Below, piece by piece: positions 11,630 through 20,826 of a stretch of DNA of 64,000 bases; position 1 is the first letter of the stretch, and each line of letters starts with the position of its first letter. The stretch spans positions 806,001 to 870,000 of the forward strand of contig NZ_CP072036.1 in NCBI RefSeq assembly GCF_018847375.1, read 5' to 3'. Under the pieces are notes generated by a model. The model worked only from the letters and a program-made list of their open reading frames with translations, was not told where the DNA came from and searched no databases. Position numbers and translations under genes: made by a program. The stretch is from Akkermansia massiliensis (GTDB lineage Bacteria; Verrucomicrobiota; Verrucomicrobiia; Verrucomicrobiales; Akkermansiaceae).

Positions 11630-12841
11630 CTACTTGGATACCGGGGGTTTCTTGCCGGAAGGCAGGCCCGTATCCTTTCCGTCAGTCAACCACTCAATGG
11701 TCACGGGAACGAACTTCAACTTCTTGATGTTCGCCTGATTCTCCTCATAAAGCACACCCACGACACCGGGTTCTACCATGGCGAGGCTGGAATAGGCAAA
11801 ACCTCCTTCTCCCAACAGTTTTTTCACCGGCCAGGTTTTGCCGTTGTCATAGCTCATCGCCACCTGCCCCTTGATGCGCCGTCCGGCACTGGGGCCGGAA
11901 AACAGGAGGCGGCTCTTGCCGCCAAAGGCAGGCTGGTCCGTCAGAGAATAAGTCATCAGGGAATTCTGCGTGCTGTCGCAAAACAATTCCGGAGCATCTT
12001 CCACTTCACCCCATGTCTCACCGCCGTCCTGTGACCACACGATGCGGCGGCAATTGCCTCCGCCCCAGTGGCGCGCGACCATGACCACGCCTCCGTTATC
12101 CGTCTCCGCGATGGACGTTTCATTCACCAGGCCCTTCATATTGGCGGTCGGCTGGCCCTGCTTCCAATTCTTGCCGCCGTCATCGCTGTAAATGCAGGAA
12201 ATCACCCATTTGCCGAACGGCCCTTCATTCATCGGAATCACCAGGCGCCCCTTGTGGGAGCCGCTCTTCAACTGGGTTCCCGCATTCGGGCCGGAAGCCA
12301 TGATGTCCACGCCGGTGGGGCGCTTGGTCGTCTTCGTGATATCCTCCGGCTTCGTCCAGGAGGAACCGCCATTCCTGCTCTGGATCATGAAATTGCGGAT
12401 GCACTTCTCGTCATCCCAACCCTGGGGAATATTGGGCTGCCGTTCCTTGACTCCTGCGGGATAACGCTGGAATACGACGGTTACGGTCCTGGTCTTGGCA
12501 TCATAAACCGGGCACGGATTATTAAAGGTGGCCCCATGCGACTTGGCGATCGCCCGGGGGCGTGACCAGGTTTTTCCGCCATTCTTGCTGACGCTCATGA
12601 TAATGTCGTTCTCCCCCTGATCGGTATTCTTATACCGGCCTTCGGCAAACGCCAGAAGCTGCCCCTTCCCGATATTGAGCAAGGCGGGAATGCGGATGGA
12701 CGCATAAGGGTTCCCTTCCCCGGCGCTGAATACGGTCACCGCCTTGTCCGTGGGAAAATCCGTCTTCTCCCCCTGTCCGAAGGCAGGCAGAACTGCGGCG
12801 CACACCGCACCCATCAAAAACTTGAACATGGTATTCATCAT
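11630..12841 (-). CDS. Secreted exo-alpha-sialidase (GH33)
   Basis: 403 aa. A signal peptide spans ~1-22 (MFKFLMGAVCAAVLPAFGQG). The sialidase RIP motif (R50, SIRIPALL) is followed by FAEGR and five Asp-box-like repeats: SKNGGKTW, SRNGGSSW, SDDGGKNW, SQDGGETW and SYDNGKTW. Near the C-terminus MVEPGVVGVLYEEN supplies the Tyr/Glu region of the active site. GH33 enzymes release terminal sialic acid from glycoproteins; in a mucin degrader this exposes the glycans beneath. The sialate O-acetylesterase gene lies 154 bases upstream on the same strand, so joint use on O-acetylated sialic acids is likely. No lipoprotein box or sorting domain is seen. Confidence 0.95.
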   Translation of the reverse strand: MMNTMFKFLMGAVCAAVLPAFGQGEKTDFPTDKAVTVFSAGEGNPYASIRIPALLNIGKGQLLAFAEGRYKNTDQGENDIIMSVSKNGGKTWSRPRAIAKSHGATFNNPCPVYDAKTRTVTVVFQRYPAGVKERQPNIPQGWDDEKCIRNFMIQSRNGGSSWTKPEDITKTTKRPTGVDIMASGPNAGTQLKSGSHKGRLVIPMNEGPFGKWVISCIYSDDGGKNWKQGQPTANMKGLVNETSIAETDNGGVVMVARHWGGGNCRRIVWSQDGGETWGEVEDAPELFCDSTQNSLMTYSLTDQPAFGGKSRLLFSGPSAGRRIKGQVAMSYDNGKTWPVKKLLGEGGFAYSSLAMVEPGVVGVLYEENQANIKKLKFVPVTIEWLTDGKDTGLPSGKKPPVSK

Positions 12842-12995
12842 TACTGGACTTTATCTTGTTCCGAAGGGCTCTACAACCGCAATCCATGCCGTACCATCCT
12901 AAGACCAGAGCAGAAACTCTGACTCTCTCCAAAGGAATGGATAAACCATGCTGAAGGAGTGAGAAACCAAAAAAATCTGGCAGTCACATGAAAAT

Positions 12996-14318
12996 CTACC
13001 TGGACTTCGTCTTGTTCATCCCATTCCGGGAATCCAGGGGATAGTCGAAAAACGGACACCAATTGTCCATGCGGTAAACGACGTCCTGAATCCGGGTCTT
13101 CACCTTCTCCCCCTGGGAATCCCGCAGGCATCCGCGCGCTCCGGTGCGCGGGCCGGAAGGAAGTTTCTCCTTCAAGGTCATTCCGTACCGGAGATGACAG
13201 CCGGAAGGGTCGGACGACATTATGATGCGGACGGCGTCTCTGCCGTTCAGCGTGACGGACTTGATCTCCAGAGGTTCGCCCAGCCCGTTCACCAGGGAAA
13301 AGCCGTAATTGCCCGGATCAAGGATCGTCTTGGTATCCAGCGCCAGCGGAGGCACAGGCACGAAAAACTTCACGTCTACCGTCCAATCCTGCCCCTTCCT
13401 GCCAACTGCATGGGCGACGGGATGGATGGGCTTCCAATGCACGCCCTCCACCAGCACCTTGTACATGACGTATCCGGCATACTCCCCGTAAAGCCGGGAC
13501 ATGGGAGCGGTCAAATGCACCCCATCGCTATAGGAAAAATGGTACATGGGCGTAGTCATGATGTACCGGCTGTCCTTTTCCAGAACCAAATCCAGCTGGG
13601 CCACGGCAATCGCGGGATAATCCGTGGGATTCTGGGCAAAATAATTGAGATGGGAGGCAACCTGGTATCCAAAGCAGAGCACATCGTTCTTCTGTCCGGT
13701 AACGGCCTTGGCGTCCGCGTCAATATCCTGAATCAGCGCGCGCATCTTCTCCTTGTACCATTCCCCGGTTTTCCTGTCCTGCTGGTCGGTTTCCCCCTGC
13801 GTCCACAGGAAACAAGGCATGGAAAATGACTTGCCGGCCTTGGAGGCGAGCTCGCGCCCCGCTGTCAAATCATCCAGAATACGCTGATAGGGGGCGTTGC
13901 CTTTGGAAAGAACACCGATGCTGACACCTCCCACACCGTCGGCAGAGCACAGGAACCGGACGTTGGACGCCTTACCGGAGGCGCGCTTCTTCAGCAGGCG
14001 CATGAAATTCCCGGCAGCGCCGGAAACGGGCGTCTCTCCCCTGGCGCCGTCAGGTGAAACGCCTTCTACCAGGGGAATCACGGCGCTCCGGTCATTGCCG
14101 CCCTCAAAAGGGCGGACGCCGCCCTTGAACATCAAATTGCCGTTCTTCTGCTCCGTCGTCACCACCGGCTTGGCCGTCCATCCTACGGAAAGCGACTGTC
14201 CGTAGGACGGCAAGTAATTCCAGTCCGTTAAAACGGGTTTCTCCGCCAAACCATAAGGACTGCCAGCCATCAACAGGCAAAAAAGAACTCCGGTACGAAA
14301 ACATGTGCTTACCTTCAT
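12996..14318 (-). CDS. Secreted sialate O-acetylesterase (SGNH hydrolase)
   Basis: 440 aa from the ATG at 14318, the start that puts the signal peptide first (MKVSTCFRTGVLFCLLMAG...LA); in-frame ATGs at 14336 and 14342 would add 6-8 residues. SGNH/SASA motifs are present: the nucleophile motif PSYGQSLSVGW (S42), WTQGETDQQD carrying the Gly/Glu block, and SDGVHLTAPMS with the Asp and His. The enzyme would remove O-acetyl groups from sialic acids so that sialidase can cleave them. It is located directly upstream of the sialidase gene on the same strand. A beta-rich C-terminal portion of ~110 residues follows the catalytic domain. Confidence 0.88.
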   Translation of the reverse strand: MKVSTCFRTGVLFCLLMAGSPYGLAEKPVLTDWNYLPSYGQSLSVGWTAKPVVTTEQKNGNLMFKGGVRPFEGGNDRSAVIPLVEGVSPDGARGETPVSGAAGNFMRLLKKRASGKASNVRFLCSADGVGGVSIGVLSKGNAPYQRILDDLTAGRELASKAGKSFSMPCFLWTQGETDQQDRKTGEWYKEKMRALIQDIDADAKAVTGQKNDVLCFGYQVASHLNYFAQNPTDYPAIAVAQLDLVLEKDSRYIMTTPMYHFSYSDGVHLTAPMSRLYGEYAGYVMYKVLVEGVHWKPIHPVAHAVGRKGQDWTVDVKFFVPVPPLALDTKTILDPGNYGFSLVNGLGEPLEIKSVTLNGRDAVRIIMSSDPSGCHLRYGMTLKEKLPSGPRTGARGCLRDSQGEKVKTRIQDVVYRMDNWCPFFDYPLDSRNGMNKTKSR

Positions 14319-14674
14319 GACAATACGCTGAAACATGGTCATGTACGGTCCGGTACCTATCGAAAATTCAACATGCTGAAGAAAATAACCGGGGAATGAA
14401 TGAAACTTCCTCCTGCCCAAAAATCACTTTACATGAAAATGTTGAATATTACTCAACGGACATGACGTCCGTAGCTGCCCCATTGATGAACATGGAAATT
14501 CCAGGCAACCATCCGTTTTACCATGATGATTTCTCTCCCATGGATTCTCCCGGAAAATAGCGCCTTTTTGCAACCTGGTCCATCCGGGAAACTGTGGACC
14601 GTTAATAAGATTCAGCCCATTCAACCATACCTGGACCTCTAAAACCCCTCTTCTTCACCGTGAAGACAAGCAAG
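14319..14674. other. Intergenic region, no gene seen
   Basis: 356 bases between the DUF2254 gene and the O-acetylesterase gene, both leftward. It probably holds the promoter of the esterase-sialidase pair. I see no protein, RNA gene or clear terminator in it. Confidence 0.45.
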
Positions 14675-15931
14675 CTAATCAATGACCAGTTTTTTCAGGA
14701 CTTCCTTATCTTCATCCAGCACTACCGTTCTGGATGCATGTTCATAGCATTGGCGGGAATACTTGCGGGCTTCCTCCTTGAACTGCCCGTTATCCAGGCC
14801 ATGCAATGCAGCAAAAGCCTTCAACAACTTGATGTCAATCGCCATAATCCCTCCTTCGTCGCGCAGAATAGGGCTGAAAATATCCGAAAACAAATTGGAG
14901 ACGGTCAACGGAGGCACCCATATCCTCTCGTGCTTCACGCCGGGACGGCGTTCTTCCTGGGCATACTTCGTCAGCAGCCGCACGCCCCGGTTAATAATAT
15001 CAATACCCGTTCCGTAATCATTGACGGCCGCAGACAGGGCCCTGGCAGCAATCTCGGCAAGCACGCACAATCCAAACCTGGGGTCCTGTTCAAAATTGCG
15101 CTCATGCCCGATGATAAACGCTCCAAGCAAATCACGCCGGGTTTCATTTGACACAGGCTTGTCAGCATAAACCAGAACCGAGGTAACGGACACGAAATCC
15201 CCCGGGAGCGAGACGACGTAAAGATCAAGATCTCTATCCCTGGAAAGATGGTCCAGCTTTTCAATATCAATATATTGAATATTGCCTGTCTGATCACTCC
15301 TGACGGGAACGGCATTTTCCGGAATATCAAGCTCCCTGTCAACGAGGGGATTGGCGCCCAGATAGGGTTCCCGGGCGCGTTCCAGCAATGCCCTTTCCGT
15401 TACTCCCTCCACCAGCTCGGAAGTCTCTCCCACCCGGCCAAGCCTGGACAAATGCTCAATCCACCGGATAAGCGTGACCAGAATAATGGCAATCACCCCC
15501 AGCGTGACAACAAATAGCACCACCCTTCCCCGCTGGTCATACATGCCGGAATTCAGGAAAATAATCGCAATCAGGCTGAAAATGAAGGAACCGATGAACG
15601 TGGAAAGAGCATTCTGGGCCGTGGAATCCTCCATCAGCAGTTTCGTGGCCCTGGGCGTTACGCTCGACGTCGCCGCCGCATAAGCGGAAACAACCGTGGT
15701 TAAGGAAAAAGTCGTAACCGCCAGCATGCTTGAAGCCAGGATGTTCAAAATCGTATCGACCGTATCGGCCCCGATCTTTTGAAAAATATCAAACGGAACA
15801 AACTCGCCCAGGTAAATGGAGGCAATAGCCGTAACAATAGCCAGCAGCGCAAAATAGGTAGCCTTGACCCAAAGAAGCTTGTTAGCCCTCAAAAACAATA
15901 ACCTGATTTGAAAAATGAAGGACCCTTTCAT
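14675..15931 (-). CDS. DUF2254 family membrane protein
   Basis: 418 aa. The N-terminal ~165 residues contain about four transmembrane helices (LLWVKATYFALLAIVTAIASIY; TILNILASSMLAVTTFSLTTVV; ALSTFIGSFIFSLIAIIF; VVLFVVTLGVIAIILVTLIRW). The rest is a soluble domain with DHLSRDRDLDLYVVSLPGDFV and a long segment ALSAAVNDYGTGIDIINRGVRLL. The pattern SAYAAATSSVTPRATKLL and the 'AVNDYGTG/AVNDPxTA' site match the DUF2254 predicted membrane protein family. Function is unknown; a transport or channel role has been guessed from topology only. Confidence 0.85.
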   Translation of the reverse strand: MKGSFIFQIRLLFLRANKLLWVKATYFALLAIVTAIASIYLGEFVPFDIFQKIGADTVDTILNILASSMLAVTTFSLTTVVSAYAAATSSVTPRATKLLMEDSTAQNALSTFIGSFIFSLIAIIFLNSGMYDQRGRVVLFVVTLGVIAIILVTLIRWIEHLSRLGRVGETSELVEGVTERALLERAREPYLGANPLVDRELDIPENAVPVRSDQTGNIQYIDIEKLDHLSRDRDLDLYVVSLPGDFVSVTSVLVYADKPVSNETRRDLLGAFIIGHERNFEQDPRFGLCVLAEIAARALSAAVNDYGTGIDIINRGVRLLTKYAQEERRPGVKHERIWVPPLTVSNLFSDIFSPILRDEGGIMAIDIKLLKAFAALHGLDNGQFKEEARKYSRQCYEHASRTVVLDEDKEVLKKLVID

Positions 15932-16765
15932 CAGAAGCTGGAATTGGAAAAACGGTTGGAGGCTACTCTCCTGTTAAAACAGTATCGAAGCCTCTCCGTT
16001 CAAGAATAAGACTCTTAAAGGAGGGTGAGAAGCCGATCATTTCTATAACTTTAATGTCTCTCGAAGTGGAACCCCGCATCCGGGAAACCGCAGGAAATGG
16101 TTTCTGAAACTGGAAAAGGAGTTCACTCAAGTCAAGCAACTCAAAACAGCTCCCATCCTTCCGAAAAGAGCGACTTTGCTTCAAGGAATGGCTGTGGAAA
16201 GCAAGGTTCCCGGCTGTGCCGGACTCTCTCTGTACGGGCAAACCCAAAAACACAGGCAGAATCTACCTGTAAATGCTCATAGAAACCTATGGATCCGTTG
16301 CCTCCGCTTTCTCTACATGGAGAAACGCCTCGATCAGGCAGCCCTCATCCTGAACAACAACGTGTTGTTCTTCTATCAGCAACACAGATGGCACATAAAA
16401 GCCATTCTGACGGATGACAGGAAGAGAATATTGCGGGGAGGCGCGTGGTAGAATTCTATGCCGATGTCGAAGAATTTCAGAAGGACTCAATCAAATGGCT
16501 CAAGGGTTACAGTCGCAAACGCCCTCATCAGGACTACCGCAGTATGGGAAGGCAATTGAGTAAAACATGGAAGCCTTAAAAAACACGCCATACGAAAAGA
16601 AAACCAGCTATACAACGTGAGAGCGTTCCCATTCATCAAACCGCCCCGTCTTCCGTTGAAGCGAGTTGATTTTTTCGTTTGCCGGTAAAAAGAGAAATGG
16701 TGAAAGAAGAGGAAAACGGAGAATGTAACTTGTAACATCGTAGAATCACCCACTCCCACGTTATC
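15932..16765. other. Gene-poor region holding a transposase relic
   Basis: 834 bases between the divergent DUF2254 and M60 mucinase genes. Its middle and right part (16222-16579) is the transposase relic listed separately. The left part, 15932-16221, may include more of the same relic (an FNVSRSG...KWFLKLEKE stretch on the plus strand reminds of a helix-turn-helix region), but this is too decayed to be sure. The last ~180 bases before 16766 should contain the mucinase promoter. Confidence 0.5.
16222..16579 (+). pseudogene. Decayed IS481-like transposase remnant
   Basis: Three segments in three frames line up in order with IS481-type DDE transposases. From 16222: DSLCTGKPKNTGRIYL, a stop codon at 16270-16272, then MLIETYGSVASAF. 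From ~16310, next frame: LYMEKRLDQAALILNNNVLFFY and HIKAILTDDRKRILRGG. From 16448, third frame: VEFYADVEEFQKDSIKWL followed by YSRKRPHQDYRSMGRQLSKT, ending at TAA 16577. The family consensus 'DTFYVG.LK.VGRIYLQ..IDTYGS.A', 'LTDNG.E' and 'FY.DVE.FQ.DLD.WL..YN..RPHQGYR..GR.P' explains the match. About 45 residues between the second and third segments are missing. Two frameshifts, one stop and a deletion make it inactive. Confidence 0.82.
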
Positions 16766-18286
16766 ATGAACCGAATCACTTCATTCCTCACCCTGCCCCT
16801 GTTGTCGCTCGCATCCGTATTTGCGGCCAACACTCCGGAAAGCATCGGCAACGACCTCCAGCTATTCAAGGATGCCTCCTGCACGGCTTTGAAGCAGGAT
16901 GTTAAAGACATTTCCGCCTTCCAGTCTGACGCGATGAAGGAACTCGCGGACAAAATCCTGGCAGGCAACTACAAGCCGGACTACCTGTATGCCGAATACC
17001 AGGCCATCCCCTCACCGCGCCAGACGGGCAAAAACCTCAGAATCGGAGAGGGATTCAGCAAATACGACAACATGACGGGCGTCTACCTGGAAAAAGGACA
17101 GCACGTCGTGCTGGTCGGCAAGACGGATGGGCGTGAAATCAGCCTCCTTCTCCCGAACCTGATGCGCAAGCCGGCCGAAGGAGTGCAGCCGACGAAAGAC
17201 CCCAACGGCTGGGGACTGCACAAAAAGCAAATTCCCCTCAAGGAAGGAATCAACATCATTGATGTAGAAACGCCCGCCAACGCTTACATCAGCTACTTCA
17301 GCAATGATGCCGACACGGCGCCGAAAATCCCCGTCCATTTCGTGACGGGCAAAGTCAACGGCTATTTCGACACCACCCGGGGCGATACCAACGAAGACTG
17401 GGTACGCCTGCTTGACCAGGCCGTCTCCCCGATCATGGACGCCCGGGGAAAATACATCCAGGTTGCTTACCCCGTCGAATTCCTGAAAAAATTCACCAGG
17501 GACCGCGGCACTGAACTCATCAACGCCTACGACAAGCTGATAGGCATCCAATACCAGCTGATGGGCCTTGAGAAATACGGCAAAATCCCGAAAAACCGCG
17601 TCTTTGCCCGCGTGAACTTCAACTACTACATGTTCCGCGACGGTGATGGAGTAGCCTACCTGGGAGACAATGGTACGATGCGAATGGTGACCGATCCTGA
17701 AAACGTCCTCAAAGGCGACGCCTGTTGGGGCTTCTCCCACGAAGTCGGCCACGTGATGCAAATGCGCCCGATGACCTGGGGCGGCATGACGGAAGTCAGC
17801 AACAACATCTTCTCTCTTCAAGCCGCCGCCAAAACGGGCAATGAAAGCCGCTTGAAACGCCAGGACAGCTACGACAAGGCGCGCAAGGAAATCATCGATG
17901 GGAAAATTGCCTACCTGCAATCAAAGGACGTTTTCAACAAGCTGGTCCCCCTGTGGCAGCTCCATCTCTACTTTACCGAAAACGGACATCCCGACTTCTA
18001 CCCTGACGTCATGGAATATCTGCGTAACAACGCGGGAAACTACGGCGGAAATAAAACGATCAAATACCAGTTCGAATTCATCAGGGCATGCTGTGACGTC
18101 ACGAAAACCGATCTGACCGATTTCTTCGAGAAATGGGGCTTCTTCAAAACCGGACAATTCCATATCGGCGATTATGCTAATTACGATTTCACCGTCACCC
18201 CCGAAATGGTAGCAGAAACGAAAAAATGGATTGCCGATAAAGCCTACCCAAAACCTAAAACTGACATTGCAGGAATAAGCGAGTAG
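16766..18286 (+). CDS. Secreted M60-family zinc metalloprotease (mucinase)
   Basis: 506 aa. A signal peptide covers ~1-20 (MNRITSFLTLPLLSLASVFA). The gluzincin motif HEVGH is at 325-329, with the downstream glutamate E343 in GGMTEVSNNIFS, as in peptidase M60/PF13402 enzymes. Residues ~85-200 form the beta-rich domain typical of the family's N-terminal part (GVYLEKGQHVVLVG). These proteases cut the backbone of mucin-domain glycoproteins next to O-glycans. Length and position of the catalytic glutamate (E326) agree with what I recall for the characterised Akkermansia mucinase AM0627, so this is very likely its orthologue. No cell-wall anchor is visible. It sits alone between a transposase relic and an AT-rich island. 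Confidence 0.95.
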   Translation: MNRITSFLTLPLLSLASVFAANTPESIGNDLQLFKDASCTALKQDVKDISAFQSDAMKELADKILAGNYKPDYLYAEYQAIPSPRQTGKNLRIGEGFSKYDNMTGVYLEKGQHVVLVGKTDGREISLLLPNLMRKPAEGVQPTKDPNGWGLHKKQIPLKEGINIIDVETPANAYISYFSNDADTAPKIPVHFVTGKVNGYFDTTRGDTNEDWVRLLDQAVSPIMDARGKYIQVAYPVEFLKKFTRDRGTELINAYDKLIGIQYQLMGLEKYGKIPKNRVFARVNFNYYMFRDGDGVAYLGDNGTMRMVTDPENVLKGDACWGFSHEVGHVMQMRPMTWGGMTEVSNNIFSLQAAAKTGNESRLKRQDSYDKARKEIIDGKIAYLQSKDVFNKLVPLWQLHLYFTENGHPDFYPDVMEYLRNNAGNYGGNKTIKYQFEFIRACCDVTKTDLTDFFEKWGFFKTGQFHIGDYANYDFTVTPEMVAETKKWIADKAYPKPKTDIAGISE

Positions 18287-18751
18287 GAGAGGCTATGATA
18301 AAATTCGGATTATTCTTAACCAATACTAGGTATACTATAGGTCTTGGTAAAAAATGATAATTATTTCCTTATAGGGAAATGACTGAAACAGAAAAAGCGA
18401 AAAGTTCATTTTGCCGGTAACTTTTCAGATTTATGTAGGTTAATTCTAGCCATTCCCACTGGAATCTTTACAAATGATTCTGGATATTCAGAATAAAATA
18501 TTCTGGTTATGAAGCATTACATTTATAAAAATACTAGTCCTATACTATCCTTGGATATGAATTTCTAAGAAAGTAAAAATAAGGAATAAAATTTACAAAT
18601 AAATTATGAAGAATTCCCTAGAACAATTTCTATGGGAAAATCACTGGATACAATTAATTTTAAAATGATTCCTATGAAAATTGTCCAGCATATATGGGAT
18701 GACTATTAATAAAATATATAAAAAATATGTAGATAAAATCAAACATACATA
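18287..18751. other. AT-rich intergenic region at the island edge
   Basis: 465 bases, far richer in A+T than the mucinase gene next to it, marking the left edge of the island. No convincing gene is present; the only open frames are about 10-20 codons. An imperfect inverted repeat is visible: ACAATTTCTATGGGAA at 18623-18638 against TTCCTATGAAAATTGT at 18669-18684 (13 of 16 paired). I found no integrase fragment and no copy of the tRNA-Ser 3' end here. Confidence 0.6.
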
Positions 18752-19615
18752 TTAATTAAAATTGTAATGTCTATCACTTTCGCAGAATTTATATATACTT
18801 TTAATTTGATCCAGTGCGTTTTTCATATCAATATCAGGATTAAGCGTATAATGGTATTCTTTAGAGTCTCCATTTGAAATGATTTTTTCGTCAATAAGCC
18901 AATTTAATTTAACGAGCTCTTTTTTGATTCGAAGGAATTGATATAAATTAGGGATTCTATATGGATGATATGTTCTATAGTCCCATCTATTTTTAACACC
19001 ATCTGCTGAAAAATATAAAATATCTTCATATCTATATTTATGAAAGCATATTCCTCTATTAAATTCCTCTACGCACTCGTCCAATATATTGTATAAAATA
19101 AAAGCTGATTCAAAATGCTGCGGTATTTGAATCATTATTTCATTATTTCCACAGGAATTTTTTTCATTCTCATCTATAATATTACGAATGCCATGAATAA
19201 TTTCAAGATATGCCTTATCGGGATCTGTATAACTTTTAATAGGTTTCCCATCAATCGGTAATGCTTTAAGATCTTTCAGCTCTTCAATAGATAACCAATC
19301 ACATGATCTTACTATTATTGGAATAATCCTCGGACAATCACATTTTAACTGCTTATTTCGAGCTTCTTGAAATTCTTTAGCGATACAGTATTCTGAATTC
19401 AAAAAGTCTACTGATACTAATAATAATACAATATCAGAATTATTTAGTGCCTCTTGAATTGAACCATCCAAATGGTCTCCTGGTTTGATCTTATAATCCG
19501 TCCATTTAGCAATCAATCCAGATCTTATCAAGCCAATCATATGACTCGAAAGGCCAGCTAAAAAAGCTCTATCTTTATGGCAATAGGATATGAATATTTT
19601 TGCTGGTGTTTTCAT
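18752..19615 (-). CDS. TIR-domain protein, candidate defence effector
   Basis: 287 aa. Residues ~5-145 are a bacterial TIR_2 domain: KIFISYCHKDRAFL, IQEALNNSDIVLLLVSVDFLNS, then YCIAKE with the conserved acidic residue E81, and RIIPIIVRSCDW. In this family that glutamate is the NAD-cleaving residue. The C-terminal ~130 residues (from MIQIPQHFESAF) are not recognised; LYQFLRIKKELVKLNWLIDEK looks like a winged-helix-type stretch that could sense a partner or ligand. It is the last gene of a four-gene leftward operon after a DGQHR protein (53-base gap). Codon use is AT-rich, unlike flanking chromosomal genes. NADase activity and an antiphage role are inference. Confidence 0.85.
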   Translation of the reverse strand: MKTPAKIFISYCHKDRAFLAGLSSHMIGLIRSGLIAKWTDYKIKPGDHLDGSIQEALNNSDIVLLLVSVDFLNSEYCIAKEFQEARNKQLKCDCPRIIPIIVRSCDWLSIEELKDLKALPIDGKPIKSYTDPDKAYLEIIHGIRNIIDENEKNSCGNNEIMIQIPQHFESAFILYNILDECVEEFNRGICFHKYRYEDILYFSADGVKNRWDYRTYHPYRIPNLYQFLRIKKELVKLNWLIDEKIISNGDSKEYHYTLNPDIDMKNALDQIKSIYKFCESDRHYNFN

Positions 19616-19668
19616 ATAATAGTACCTTAATAAAGTTTTATTAAAGTTTCAGCATAAACAACGCTTAC

Positions 19669-20826
19669 TTAACTTGGAGCTCCTTCCAATAATTTTTTAT
19701 AAAATAAAGATTCTCCTCCACTTCCTGGAAGAAATTGTTCAGAAGTTATATTCCCATCAACTAAGGATGACTTTACAAAATAACTTTTAAAATCGTTTCT
19801 ATCTAAGACCTGCCCCGTTATATTTTGAAAAATATAGTGTAGGAATTTCATAAATGCTTTAAAAGCATTACTTCTAGGCAAAATATTCCCTTTTGTATTC
19901 AAATCGTCCCATGATTTTGGCCATTTATTTTTTATCGCATGAAAATATTCATAAATCATGAAAGCTATATCCTCATCTCTATCTTCTACAAATAAATTTC
20001 TAAAAGGTAGTTTTCGAGAGTCAATTTCGTTTGGAATAGATAATTTTTTGCCTCGTTGTAAATCATCTCTATCTTTCATAGGATCGGAAGATATAAATCT
20101 CATTAATGACTCAACAAATACAGCCTGGGTCAATGGCTCAACAGTATCACGACCAACTGTTTTTACTCCTAATCTCTTAATACGTTTGTACAATGGACTG
20201 TCTTCTCGAGCATCAAGCATTACTGCTATCATATGGCATGTTTTTTGTGGACTTCTAAAACTAGCAAAATCAGCTAGATCATATGCCAAGCTTCGGTTTA
20301 CTTTTGTTTGGGCTAGATTAACAGTAGAAAAAATAGTTGCCTGTTGCGATATATCTGCTCCAATAAAAATACAGACGTTTATATCAAATTCTACTGATTT
20401 ATCAAAAGTAAATGTTTTTTGACCATTTTCATCAAACTCAACAAAGCTAGCTATCCTATGTTGACCATCTATAACCTTTGCTATTTTATCAAAAGTTATA
20501 TTATTCGTAGGATTGTCGTTATCAATAAATTCGGATATAGTCAGTTCTCCACTATCTTCATCTAAAGATGCACATTTTTCGTCAATGGCTAAAATTACAC
20601 CAGTAGGAAATGTTGCATCTACAGTCTTAACATATCGTTGCAATTGTTTAACGCGTTCGTCTTTTAACGGACGTTGAATACCTAAATACTTCTCCATATC
20701 TCTGTCTTCCATACGTCGTACATCCGCTGTTGCCATTTGAGCAACTGTATAACAAGGGATTGATGCAATATAAAAAGTACCTATAGGTTGTTTTACTTGT
20801 AATACATTTATTGTTATATTATTCAT
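19669..20826 (-). CDS. DGQHR-domain (DndB-like) protein
   Basis: 385 aa. The family signature IDGQHRIASF is at ~119-128 (DGQHR at 120-124), followed by FSTVNLAQTKVNRSLAYDL, the second conserved block of DGQHR/DndB proteins. DndB regulates and senses phosphorothioate DNA modification, and other DGQHR proteins occur in DNA-modification and defence loci. ParB/sulfiredoxin-like nucleotide or DNA binding is proposed for the fold. No dndA/C/D/E or dpd genes accompany it, so it is not part of a recognisable Dnd system. Its start overlaps the end of the upstream membrane-protein gene by 8 bases, which implies translational coupling. AT-rich like the whole island. Confidence 0.87.
   Translation of the reverse strand: MNNITINVLQVKQPIGTFYIASIPCYTVAQMATADVRRMEDRDMEKYLGIQRPLKDERVKQLQRYVKTVDATFPTGVILAIDEKCASLDEDSGELTISEFIDNDNPTNNITFDKIAKVIDGQHRIASFVEFDENGQKTFTFDKSVEFDINVCIFIGADISQQATIFSTVNLAQTKVNRSLAYDLADFASFRSPQKTCHMIAVMLDAREDSPLYKRIKRLGVKTVGRDTVEPLTQAVFVESLMRFISSDPMKDRDDLQRGKKLSIPNEIDSRKLPFRNLFVEDRDEDIAFMIYEYFHAIKNKWPKSWDDLNTKGNILPRSNAFKAFMKFLHYIFQNITGQVLDRNDFKSYFVKSSLVDGNITSEQFLPGSGGESLFYKKLLEGAPS

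Noticed and set aside
18287..18400. Duplicate of the tRNA-Ser 3' end as an attachment site for the island
   Set aside because: No copy of the T-arm/acceptor sequence was found at the far edge of the AT-rich block.
18601..18720. Short open frames and the imperfect hairpin at 18623-18684 as a small gene or regulatory RNA
   Set aside because: Frames are about 20 codons or less and the hairpin is imperfect with no T-run; in AT-rich DNA this may be chance.
19669..20826. Part of a Dnd phosphorothioation system
   Set aside because: The protein is DndB-like, but dndA, dndC, dndD, dndE and dndFGH genes are all absent in the window.
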